Assembly (NCBI GenBank): GCA_963666935.1
Contig: OY762936.1
Span: 1,550,001-1,614,000, forward strand
DNA from: G963666935 sp963666935
GTDB taxonomy: Bacteria; Bacillota; Clostridia; Christensenellales; CAG-138
Length of the DNA: 64,000 bases
Direction: 5' to 3'
Part shown: positions 40,609-48,775 of the stretch, piece after piece
Layout of the letters: each line of letters opens with the position of its first letter
How positions within the stretch are numbered: the stretch's first letter is position 1
Notes under the pieces: model-generated
What the model was told of the DNA's origin: nothing
What the model saw: only the letters and a program-made list of their open reading frames with translations
Databases searched by the model: none
Position numbers and translations under genes: made by a program

Positions 40609-42753
40609 CTACTTTTTCTTGATCGGCAGGAGCCGAAGCGCGCTGACCACACAGATGATAGCGGCGCCCACGTCCGCGAAAACAGCCATCCACATTTCTG
40701 CATAACCCAGTATGCCCAGCACCATGACCGCCGTTTTGATGAAAAGCGCCAGCCAGACATTCTGCTTCGCAACGCTCAAGGTCCTCTTGGAGACCGCATA
40801 GGCATCGTTGAGGGTCTGGATATCGTCTTTCATCAAAACCATATCCGCCGCTTCCACTGCAGCGTCCGTGCCCCGTATGCCCATAGCACATCCCACGTCA
40901 GCACCCGCCAGCAGCGGCGCATCGTTGATACCGTCACCAACAGCCACAACGGGGCCATACTTCTCCCGAAGCTCACGCATGCGGGTGAGCTTATCCTCCG
41001 GCATGAGTTCCGCGTACACCAAATCAATGCCTGCGCGCTTAGCGACAGCCTGTGCGGAGGAAGCGTTGTCGCCTGTGAGCATCGCCACCGCGCCACGCTT
41101 CTTGAGCCTTGCAATGGCCTCAGCAGCGCCGTCCCGCAGTTCGTCATCCACCTGAACAACGCCCGCAAAAATGCCGTTGACCGCCACATAGGCAAGGGTT
41201 CCAGAGTATTCCTCCCCCATAAGCGCAATACCGTTGCTCTGCATGAGCTTTTTATTGCCAACCAGCAGCTTTTTGCCGCCCACAACCGCGCTAATGCCCT
41301 GCCCCGCCTTTTCCGTCACATCGGATGCCGGATGGTTTGCGCCGCCTGCGGCAGCGATGGCTTCCGCCAGCGGATGAGTACTTTTGCTCTCGGCCGAGGC
41401 CGCAAGCGCAAGGACTTCGGATTTATCAAACCCGTTGAAGGCATATACTCCGGTTACTTTGAAAACGCCCTTTGTAACAGTTCCTGTCTTATCCAGCACA
41501 AACGCTTTGGAATTTGTAAGAGCATCCATCACGTTGGCGCCCTTAAACATCACACCCTTAGAGGATGCTGCTGCCAATCCGGCAAAGAACGTCAGAGGAA
41601 TGCTCAGAACCAGTGCACAAGGGCAGGAAATTACCAGCATGATCAGCGCCCGCTCAACCCAAACTGCCACGTCGCCATGGAAAAAAAGGATCGGGATCAG
41701 CGCCACAAGTGCTGCCACGCCAATTACAATTGGGGTGTAGACCTTTGCAAAGCGCGTAATGAAGTTCTGGATTTTCGGTTTTCCTTTTACAGCATCGTCA
41801 ACCGATGCCATGATCCGCGCCACCGTAGACTGGCCGAATTCTTTAGATACCTTTATGGTAATCGCACCGGAAAGGTTGATGCCGCCGGACATAACTTCTC
41901 CGCCTGCATCAATAGCCTTAGGCACGGACTCACCGGTGATTGCAGAGTAATCCGCACGGCTGGTGCCGGACAGCACGACGCCATCCAACGGAATCCGTTC
42001 GCCCGGTTTAACGAGAATCTGTTCCCCAATCTTCACTTCATCGGGCGAAACAAGAGCTTCCTCATCACGTAAGACTCTCGCATATTCCGCGCGCAGATCC
42101 ATGGTTTCCCGAATCGCGCGCCGGGATTTTCCTACTGCTAGATTCTGAAGCAACTCACCGGTTCTGTAGAAAAGCATGACCCCTGCGGCTTCCGCATAAT
42201 CCGAAAGCGCGATGGCACCGATGGTAGCCACGCTCATCAATACGGTTTCGTCAATGGCGCGGCCTTTAATAATGCTTTTCCCGGCAGCAACAATGATTTC
42301 CCATCCCAATATTGCATAGCCCAGAAGCAGCACAATCATAGCCACCAGTGCGTTTCCAAAAACCTTCTCAACAATCATGCCGGCGCCAAACAAGATTGCG
42401 CCGCATACCAGTATTGTAATTTCTTTTCTCAGCTCGCTTTTGCTCTGCTCACGCCCGTGGTCGTGCCCACAGTCACAGCCATCGTCATCTCCGCAGCCAC
42501 AGCTTTCCCCGTGCCCATGGTCGTAGTGGTCATGACCCGCATGGTCGTCGTGTTTATGACCATGATCATCGTGATCATGGTCATGGTCATGGCCGCAGCC
42601 GCAGCTTTCCTCCTGGTCTTGGCCGGCGGGATCGTCGTGCTCATGGCCATGCTCGCTGTGGTCGTGCCCGCAGCCGCAGCTCTCTTCATGGCTGTGGTCG
42701 TGCCCGCAGCCGCAGTGCTCATCATGCTTATGTTGCTTTTCATTGCTTTTCAT
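40609..42753 (-). CDS. cadA: P1B-type heavy-metal ATPase (Cd/Zn/Pb efflux) with a His/Cys-rich N-terminus
   Basis: 714-residue metal exporter. The first 105 or so residues are a low-complexity metal-binding region with about four CGCGHDH-like units rich in His, Cys and Asp. Then come the transmembrane helices with CPC in SCPCALVLSIP, the phosphorylation site DKTGT, the HP motif (STHPLAEA) and GDGINDAP. Start ATG 42753 (or GTG 42756) follows GGGGGAAG. It overlaps the end of the ArsR-type regulator gene by 14 bp. CPC with the HP locus indicates Zn(II)/Cd(II)/Pb(II) rather than Cu(I). Confidence 0.93.
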   Translation of the reverse strand: MKSNEKQHKHDEHCGCGHDHSHEESCGCGHDHSEHGHEHDDPAGQDQEESCGCGHDHDHDHDDHGHKHDDHAGHDHYDHGHGESCGCGDDDGCDCGHDHGREQSKSELRKEITILVCGAILFGAGMIVEKVFGNALVAMIVLLLGYAILGWEIIVAAGKSIIKGRAIDETVLMSVATIGAIALSDYAEAAGVMLFYRTGELLQNLAVGKSRRAIRETMDLRAEYARVLRDEEALVSPDEVKIGEQILVKPGERIPLDGVVLSGTSRADYSAITGESVPKAIDAGGEVMSGGINLSGAITIKVSKEFGQSTVARIMASVDDAVKGKPKIQNFITRFAKVYTPIVIGVAALVALIPILFFHGDVAVWVERALIMLVISCPCALVLSIPLTFFAGLAAASSKGVMFKGANVMDALTNSKAFVLDKTGTVTKGVFKVTGVYAFNGFDKSEVLALAASAESKSTHPLAEAIAAAGGANHPASDVTEKAGQGISAVVGGKKLLVGNKKLMQSNGIALMGEEYSGTLAYVAVNGIFAGVVQVDDELRDGAAEAIARLKKRGAVAMLTGDNASSAQAVAKRAGIDLVYAELMPEDKLTRMRELREKYGPVVAVGDGINDAPLLAGADVGCAMGIRGTDAAVEAADMVLMKDDIQTLNDAYAVSKRTLSVAKQNVWLALFIKTAVMVLGILGYAEMWMAVFADVGAAIICVVSALRLLPIKKK

Positions 42754-43126
42754 CACTTTTCTTCCCCCATTCTTCTAAAATATCCTTAATTATTTTTCTT
42801 GCCAGTTTCCCTTCCGGCGCATCGCTGAAGCGGTATAGAACTTCCTTGCCCTGCTTGGTATAGCGCACAATCCCGCTTTGCCGAAGCAGCCGCAAGTGAT
42901 GCGAAACCGCCGGCTGGCTGATACCAAGAATATCTGCCAGTTCACATACACAAATATCGCCTACAGCCAGCACGCACAAGAGGCGTAGCCTGGTGGAGTT
43001 GCCAAGCTGGCTGAAAATCTCAGCCGAATCGATGGCTTCTTCCTCTGAGGGTATTTCTGCAGTGATCTCCTTTAGATTCGTCGAATCGTGCCGGTGTTCT
43101 TCGCAGACAATCTCACTCTTAATCAT
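42740..43126 (-). CDS. cadC: ArsR/SmtB-family metal sensor, CadC-like
   Basis: 128-residue winged-helix repressor that should leave DNA on metal binding. ICVCELADILGI is the alpha-3 metal motif and SQPAVSHHLRLLRQSG the recognition helix. An N-terminal Cys next to His residues (IVCEEHRHDS) could complete an alpha-3N type site as in CadC, which fits Cd, Pb or Zn. It shares its promoter and a perfect palindromic operator with cadA and is translationally coupled to it. Confidence 0.9.
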   Translation of the reverse strand: MIKSEIVCEEHRHDSTNLKEITAEIPSEEEAIDSAEIFSQLGNSTRLRLLCVLAVGDICVCELADILGISQPAVSHHLRLLRQSGIVRYTKQGKEVLYRFSDAPEGKLARKIIKDILEEWGKKSDEKQ

Positions 43127-43140
43127 ATTCGCACCTCATC

Positions 43141-43160
43141 ATATAAACATATGTTTATAT
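43141..43160. promoter_or_regulatory. ArsR/CadC-type operator
   Basis: ATATAAACAT followed directly by its exact complement ATGTTTATAT: a 20-bp perfect palindrome 14 nt upstream of the cadC ATG, at the predicted start of transcription. It is the right type and place for a CadC operator. Confidence 0.85.
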
Positions 43161-43162
43161 GT

Positions 43163-43190
43163 ATTATACTTCTATTACCTATTTTGTCAA
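43163..43190 (-). promoter_or_regulatory. Promoter of cadC-cadA
   Basis: On the minus strand TTGACA (43185-43190), a 16-nt spacer and TATAAT (43163-43168), both perfect hexamers. The operator lies directly downstream. Confidence 0.88.
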
Positions 43191-43202
43191 TAGGTTTGAA
43201 CA

Positions 43203-43229
43203 AAAAACAGCGGCGAATTTCGCCGCTGC
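43203..43229 (-). terminator. Terminator of the GntR gene
   Basis: On the minus strand GCAGCGGCGAAATTCGCCGCTG, a stem of about 10 bp, is followed by six T. It separates the GntR gene from cadC. Confidence 0.85.
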
Positions 43230-43245
43230 CAAATCACAGAGTTTC

Positions 43246-43914
43246 TTATAGCAAAGGGGATGTCATCAGCAAGTTCTTTGTGCTCTGAAGATGGGTACGA
43301 AGAATGGCCGTGGCAAGTTCGATATCCTTCTGCTCACATGCCTCAATCAGTTGCCTGTGATCCTCCACCGAATAGAGCTGAGAAGTATCCAGCTCTGAAA
43401 AATAAGGGGATAAATAACGATCCACATTGCCATGTAACTGCTCCACAAGGGAGAGTAACATTTTATTGCCGCAGGCTTCGTACAGCGAAAAATGCAGTTT
43501 CAGGTTCAGCTGGGCCGCCACATAATATTCCCGGCTGATTGAAAATTCGTCAAGGCATTTGTAGGCCCGTTGAATCTGCTTAAAATCAGTATGTAGAATG
43601 GCGGTTCTCAGGGCCCCCACTTCCAGAAGAATCCGGGTATCCATGGCGTCGCTCATCTCTTTTTTTGAAAGCTTAGTGACCATCGCTCCCTTATTTGGAT
43701 AGATGCGCACAAGGCCCTGCGCTTCCAACTGGCGGAAGGCCTCACGAACTGGAATATGGCTGACTTTTAGCGCAGAAGATATTTCCTCTTGGCGCAATGG
43801 GATGCCACCAGGCAAAATGCCACGAATGATTGCCGCATGAATCACTTGAAATACCCAATCCCTCGCGGCCATGGATCTTGGCCGCAGTTCACTGGTAAGT
43901 TTCAATAAATCCAT
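43246..43914 (-). CDS. GntR-family transcriptional regulator, FadR subfamily
   Basis: 222 residues. The N-terminal winged helix (about 20-85) has the typical LRQEEISSALKVSHIPVREAFRQLEAQGLV. The C-terminal all-helical FCD domain (about 90-215) has conserved Asp/His residues (DTRILLE, LHFSLYE, DHRQLIEACE) that would bind a metal and an organic-acid ligand. No enzyme operon adjoins it, so its target is unknown. Its upstream gene is the class A PBP on the same strand, 69 nt away. Confidence 0.88.
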   Translation of the reverse strand: MDLLKLTSELRPRSMAARDWVFQVIHAAIIRGILPGGIPLRQEEISSALKVSHIPVREAFRQLEAQGLVRIYPNKGAMVTKLSKKEMSDAMDTRILLEVGALRTAILHTDFKQIQRAYKCLDEFSISREYYVAAQLNLKLHFSLYEACGNKMLLSLVEQLHGNVDRYLSPYFSELDTSQLYSVEDHRQLIEACEQKDIELATAILRTHLQSTKNLLMTSPLL

Positions 43915-43982
43915 CGCGCTTCAACTCTTTCCGTATATTTTATTATATTCTACAATTTGGGAACTTTCTCGTCAACAAAAAC

Positions 43983-46319
43983 TCATTCAAGAATGTTGAC
44001 GTTGATTACCGCCTCTGGTACTGTCACGCTTTTCTTCAATGTAGATGGGCCGTATACCTGCTTATTCCCGATGGAGAGTTCTTTGTGCACGGATACCACA
44101 TAATAACAATAGGTCAAGCCGGCCTTTGCGTTGGTATCCGTATAGGTTATGGCTTCGCCCGCATATCCGCTCCAGGTTTTAAGTTGCTCCGCATTTCCGT
44201 TAAAATCCTCCCGAATCAATCTGTAATACGCATAGTCACAGGTAATTGTAAAGCCAACTTCCACTCTGCTGTCCTGTGAGACCGCTACGGTAAACTTTCT
44301 GGCAGCGGAAGGTATAGCCCAATATAAAGTAACCTTGTCCGGCTGGGTTCCTTCCACAAACAACTCCTCCAGTATGCTGGACTGGGGTGTAAGCGCGTTG
44401 GCAAGCACGGCTTCATGCAAAGTTTCCAAAGTTTTTGTGTCGATTTTATACTTGTTTACGCCCAGCGGAACGGCAAAATCTTTTGCTTCTTTTTCTTCGT
44501 AGATCTTTACGTATACGCGGGAAAGGATCATTGCCGGATACTTCCCCCCCGTGGCCTCGGAAGGAAGCGTCCCATCGCGGTTGTTATCATATCCCATCCA
44601 TACGACAGCCGTATAATCGGGGGTATAGGACGCCATCCATGCGTCGCGGTTCCCTTCGATGTCGCCCACGGTCCCGGTCTTCCCGGCAATGGGAATGTCC
44701 AGCTCTCCCAACCTATGCCCCGTCCCTTCTTCAACAACGCTTTCCAACATACTGGTGAGGATATAGGCATTTTCCTCGCTCATCACGCGCTCCTGTTCCT
44801 GCTCATGTTGATAAAGGGTTTTCCCATTAATATCCGTGATCTTTTCGATGACCGAAGGCACGTTATACCTACCTCCCGATGCGAAACATGAATATGCGCC
44901 TGCGATCTGTAAAGGCGAAACCCCATATTTGAAGCCGCCCAAAGCCAGTGCCAGGCTTCTATCCGTCTCATCAAATTCGATGCCGCACTTTTGTGCAAAG
45001 TCCATCCCCCGGGCAAGGCCGATATCCTGCAGAACTTTAACGGCCGGTATGTTGAGAGAACGGCGCACCGCCTCCCGCAGCGTTACCCAGCCATAGTACT
45101 TTCCGCCGCTGTTTTTAGGCGTGTAATCGGCAAACGTGGTGGATTCGTCCAGCAGCATGGTGGCCGTCGTGTAGGCGCTGTATTCCAACGCTGGTGCGTA
45201 AGCTATAATGGGTTTAATGACGGACCCGGGCTGTCTTTGGATGTCCACCGCCCGGTTGAACGACATGGCCGAAGTGTAGCGCCTTCCCCCCATCAGTGCA
45301 CGAATCAACCCTCCGCCGTTTTCCTGTATGACAATGGCCGCCTCTACATCGTCCGCCGGGAACAGGTCGCCTTCCAAAAACAATTCCTCACAAAATGTCT
45401 GAAGCTCCGGGTCTTTGGCCGTATAAATTCTGTATCCGCCCGTCATAAGGGTGTTCATATCCACGCCCAAAATACCCATGGCCGCCCGCAACGCAGTATC
45501 TTCATAGTACCCTCTGGGGGTCGATTCAGCTGCCTTCCCCTTTACAATGATGGGCGTTTCATTTTCCGCGGCCGTCCTCTCTTGTTGGGAAATATATCCA
45601 TATTCTTCCATAAACGACAGTACCACGTTCCGTCTGCCGGTGGATGCTTCCAAATCAATATGCGGCGCATAATTAGTTGGAGATTTTAAAATTCCGGCCA
45701 ACATTGCCCCTTGGGCAGTTGTCAGCTCGCTGGCATGTACGCCGAAATACCCCATTGACGCCGCCTCAATTCCGTAAAAGCCACCACCAAAGTAAACGTA
45801 ATTTAAATACATCTCCAGTATTTCATCTTTGGAGTATTTCTGTTCCATCTGATACGCCAATACTGCTTCTTCCAGCTTGCGTGACATAGTTTTATCCGCG
45901 GTCAGGTGGCTAAGCTTAATAAGCTGTTGGCTGATGGTGGAGGCTCCCTGTGCATAGCTTCCCGTCTGGATATCCTTCCACGCTGCTCCGGCAATCCGAA
46001 TAAAATCAACCCCGGAATGTTCGTAGAAACGCGCATCCTCCGCCGATATGAAGGCGTCCCGCACCTTGTATGGAATGTCTTCAATCGGAACGCAGATCCT
46101 GTCCTCCGCGCCGTGAAGACGCAGGATCTCATTACCGGATTGATCATACAGAATAGATGTCTGATCCAAAGCCAGTATATTGTTTGCGTCGAATTCATGC
46201 CATGCGTTGAGTTTGAGCAGATTGACTGCCACAAAGACAAGAATTAGCACCACTCCCAGCGTAAGTACAAGAAGCAGTGCCCTAAAAAATCTAATGATCG
46301 GATTTCTGCGCCTCACCAT
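43983..46319 (-). CDS. Class A penicillin-binding protein (PBP1A-like)
   Basis: 778-residue bifunctional peptidoglycan synthase. An N-terminal membrane helix (about 12-35) precedes a GT51 glycosyltransferase (about 60-235) with EDARFYEHSGVD, QGASTISQQL and KILEMYLN-type motifs. A transpeptidase (about 310-640) follows with SxxK in QPGSVIKPI, SLN and GKTGTVG. A C-terminal beta-rich, fibronectin-like tail of about 110 residues follows. GGGGGAGG precedes the ATG. Confidence 0.93.
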   Translation of the reverse strand: MVRRRNPIIRFFRALLLVLTLGVVLILVFVAVNLLKLNAWHEFDANNILALDQTSILYDQSGNEILRLHGAEDRICVPIEDIPYKVRDAFISAEDARFYEHSGVDFIRIAGAAWKDIQTGSYAQGASTISQQLIKLSHLTADKTMSRKLEEAVLAYQMEQKYSKDEILEMYLNYVYFGGGFYGIEAASMGYFGVHASELTTAQGAMLAGILKSPTNYAPHIDLEASTGRRNVVLSFMEEYGYISQQERTAAENETPIIVKGKAAESTPRGYYEDTALRAAMGILGVDMNTLMTGGYRIYTAKDPELQTFCEELFLEGDLFPADDVEAAIVIQENGGGLIRALMGGRRYTSAMSFNRAVDIQRQPGSVIKPIIAYAPALEYSAYTTATMLLDESTTFADYTPKNSGGKYYGWVTLREAVRRSLNIPAVKVLQDIGLARGMDFAQKCGIEFDETDRSLALALGGFKYGVSPLQIAGAYSCFASGGRYNVPSVIEKITDINGKTLYQHEQEQERVMSEENAYILTSMLESVVEEGTGHRLGELDIPIAGKTGTVGDIEGNRDAWMASYTPDYTAVVWMGYDNNRDGTLPSEATGGKYPAMILSRVYVKIYEEKEAKDFAVPLGVNKYKIDTKTLETLHEAVLANALTPQSSILEELFVEGTQPDKVTLYWAIPSAARKFTVAVSQDSRVEVGFTITCDYAYYRLIREDFNGNAEQLKTWSGYAGEAITYTDTNAKAGLTYCYYVVSVHKELSIGNKQVYGPSTLKKSVTVPEAVINVNILE

Positions 46320-46406
46320 ACCGCGCCTCCCCCTTCACTTGCACTCATACATCAATATCATTCCCAAAATGTATAAGTCTTAGTAGGGAAATTGCGCGCT
46401 AAATAA

Positions 46407-47024
46407 TTAAATGCAGCAGCACACGGGCGCGCCCATAGAGCTGCAGCACATCATGCTGGCGCACAGCGAGCAGGGAGAACAGTCGCCGTATCCCCCACGG
46501 CCGGCAGCTCTGGAATAGGGGTTCCCCGTATGCCGCAGGGTATTGTATGCATTGGCATATTCCGAATTGCCCGGTTCCTGCTGGTAGGCAATGGTGAGAT
46601 ACTCGTTCGCCTTGTCATACCAGCCCTGCCTGAGGTATATGATGCCGTATAAAAAGTACCATTCCGCGTTTCGGGTGGGCACGGTGTCCAGCACCGCCTT
46701 GGCGGCCTGAAGATTTCCTTGGTTGATGAACGCCCTAGCTCTTGTAAACTCGCCGGCATTGGGGCCGGAATAGGAGCTGCCGGTACCCGTATAGTATCCT
46801 CCATAAGTATCGGCGTTCCTAGTAGCACTGTCCGCCGTACTCTTTTTCGAAAGGAGTTCGTAGGCTTCATTGACTTCCACAAGTTTTTCGTTCGCCAGTT
46901 CCTTTAAATCGGAATCCGAGTATTTATCCGGGTGATATTTCTTTACAAGCTTCAAATAGGCCGTCCGAATTTCATCTTGCGACGCGCCTTCGTTGACCCC
47001 CAAGACCTTATAGGGATTATTCAT
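46407..47024 (-). CDS. J-domain protein with a cysteine-string C-terminus
   Basis: 205 residues. The N-terminal J domain (about 1-62) has NPYKVLGVNEGAS and the essential HPDK motif, so it should stimulate a DnaK-type ATPase. A Gly/Tyr/Ser-rich linker follows, then a helical TPR-like region (about 100-165). The last 25 residues hold ten cysteines (SPCSLCASMMCC, then APVCCCI). It lacks the zinc-finger and C-terminal domains of true DnaJ. GGAGGCAAGG precedes the ATG, and it overlaps the DUF5685 gene by 8 bp. Confidence 0.88.
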   Translation of the reverse strand: MNNPYKVLGVNEGASQDEIRTAYLKLVKKYHPDKYSDSDLKELANEKLVEVNEAYELLSKKSTADSATRNADTYGGYYTGTGSSYSGPNAGEFTRARAFINQGNLQAAKAVLDTVPTRNAEWYFLYGIIYLRQGWYDKANEYLTIAYQQEPGNSEYANAYNTLRHTGNPYSRAAGRGGYGDCSPCSLCASMMCCSSMGAPVCCCI

Positions 47025-47841
47025 CCTTGCCTCCCAGTACCTCCCGCGCTTTTGCGGGGCAGCCGTTGTAAATTATGTTATCTAAAAGCCCTTTGTGTGA
47101 CTTAAATTCAATCAGTTCATAGGCATTAATCGCCTCATTAAGGGAACAAAAGGCAAGAAATTCGGCACGATCTCTACCGGCATTCGCCATAAGAAAAGGG
47201 TTAAACGCTCCGCTTTTCCCGTCCTTTTCCCGATCATCCCATGCATCCATCAAATAGATCCATCGTCCCAGATGATACATTACGTGCGCAAACGCAATGG
47301 CGTTGTTTTCGTCGTCAATCGGCGCGCATCTGGCAACATCCCTCATCATATTCGCAAATGCGTCCGCTGGGGCATCCAATTCCCGGCAGTTGGATTTTTC
47401 AAGTTCTGAAAGTCTCGCGATTCCTTTTTTAATCGCCTCCGCCAGTTGAGGTCGGCGCAGTTCAGCTTTCCTTTGCGCCGGTTGCAGGAATGCATTTCCC
47501 AACAACGCGCCAGCCTTGTGCTCGTCCATCCAGTCGTCTTTGAGTTTATATGCCGCCAGAAGCACATTTAAATCCGCCCCGAATTTCAGCTCTTCACTTT
47601 CTACGGCCATATCCCTCTTTTTGTAGGGCTTGTAAAGGCATCTTTTTTGCTCGATTCCCGCGCAGCCGTTCATGCCGGAAAGCATCAGGCCCCAAAAGGA
47701 ACAATCGTAGCTCAAAACGGCTTTGGCGAGCTCTCCGCTGCAATTGCCTATGCTTCTGCATACGCCGCAGTAGTAAGCCCGATATATCGCAAGCTCACGC
47801 AGTTTTAACTCTTCCTTTTGGGGTAACACATATCCAAACAT
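47017..47841 (-). CDS. DUF5685 family protein
   Basis: 274-residue, mainly helical protein of unknown function. It begins MFGYVLPQKEELKLRE and has a CGVC pair near residue 27 with further cysteines at about 48, 63 and 71 that could bind a metal cluster. It is coupled to the J-domain gene by an 8-bp overlap; this pairing suggests a chaperone/client or chaperone/adaptor relationship. Only a weak ribosome site (AGAGAA) precedes the ATG. Confidence 0.78.
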   Translation of the reverse strand: MFGYVLPQKEELKLRELAIYRAYYCGVCRSIGNCSGELAKAVLSYDCSFWGLMLSGMNGCAGIEQKRCLYKPYKKRDMAVESEELKFGADLNVLLAAYKLKDDWMDEHKAGALLGNAFLQPAQRKAELRRPQLAEAIKKGIARLSELEKSNCRELDAPADAFANMMRDVARCAPIDDENNAIAFAHVMYHLGRWIYLMDAWDDREKDGKSGAFNPFLMANAGRDRAEFLAFCSLNEAINAYELIEFKSHKGLLDNIIYNGCPAKAREVLGGKDE

Positions 47842-47922
47842 AAAAATTCTCTAGTGTATTGTACCATTATTATTCTATTCTACAAACACTTTTTGTCCCC
47901 CATTTGTACTTTCTGCAAGAAA

Positions 47923-48639
47923 CTATGGGAGATTGATCCCCGCTTTACGCGCCTGGGCATGCTGTAAGCGGCGCTCAATCTTGTACAGCTTCCCATCTTT
48001 TAAAAACCTTGCCCCCGTCTGTTTGAAGTAAAAGGGCACCCCCAACTCCACGCACTGGCTGCGAATATGCAAAACCCAGCGATAGTCGCAAATCCGGGCA
48101 TCTTTTCCACTCTCTCCGCCCACCAATACCTGCCTGATGCTGCGGTCCAGCGCACCCATGTCGATGTCGGAGAGCAGCGGCTCGCAAGCAATAAATTTTT
48201 TAGCAATGGGCATTTTTAAAAGGACCGGGTACCGAATATCCCACTGCCGCTGATTTTCAATGGTGCAGCAGAAAAACACGTTGGGATAACCCTCTCCCCA
48301 GTCATTCGGAATGCAGTCGAGGAACCGCACGATGCGTTTGGTAATGATCATGAAGTCCACGTCTGTGCGCAGGCGCATCATGTCCCATACTTCCTCCCGC
48401 CATTCGTCCGCCTCCTCTAGAAAAAAATCAGACGTCATGCAGGTGTAAAGCAGGCTGCCGGAAGGAATCTTATACTCTCCCTTTCGATTTTTAGCCACGG
48501 GAAGGTTGAAATCCGCGTTTTTCCGCACTTCTGAAGGGTCCCGCCCTACGGATTCATCTCGGCGGTACACATAGCAATTTTTGCAGCCATCGGAATACCG
48601 CAGGCAGCCATGCCAAGGATTCCAAATATCGCCTTGCAT
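47923..48639 (-). CDS. DUF5131 (phage Gp37/Gp68-like) family protein
   Basis: 238 residues. The family signature WNPWHGCLRYSDGCKNCY at the N-terminus has the C-x6-C-x2-C arrangement that suggests an iron-sulfur centre; DFMIITKR, ACEPLLSDID and VGGESG follow as in phage Gp37/Gp68 proteins. The function is unproven. No other phage genes are nearby, so this is a chromosomal member. GGAGG lies about 12 nt before the ATG. It is divergent from the broken glutamate-synthase-like gene. Confidence 0.8.
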   Translation of the reverse strand: MQGDIWNPWHGCLRYSDGCKNCYVYRRDESVGRDPSEVRKNADFNLPVAKNRKGEYKIPSGSLLYTCMTSDFFLEEADEWREEVWDMMRLRTDVDFMIITKRIVRFLDCIPNDWGEGYPNVFFCCTIENQRQWDIRYPVLLKMPIAKKFIACEPLLSDIDMGALDRSIRQVLVGGESGKDARICDYRWVLHIRSQCVELGVPFYFKQTGARFLKDGKLYKIERRLQHAQARKAGINLP

Positions 48640-48775
48640 AAGAATCTGTTGCCTCCTTTCCAGTCCGCGTTCGTTGACATGCGTATGCCCCCGGCATTAT
48701 AATGGATCTGCACAAATCGGCATATGCCTTTTATTAATGTCTTTCATTTTTTTAATAAGAAAAAAGGATTTTCCC

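Noticed and set aside
40555..42072. 505-codon plus-strand frame opposite the metal ATPase gene
   Set aside because: It is antisense to a clear cadA with all P-type ATPase motifs. Its product is composition-driven (His, Arg, Cys rich) without any domain and has no ribosome site.
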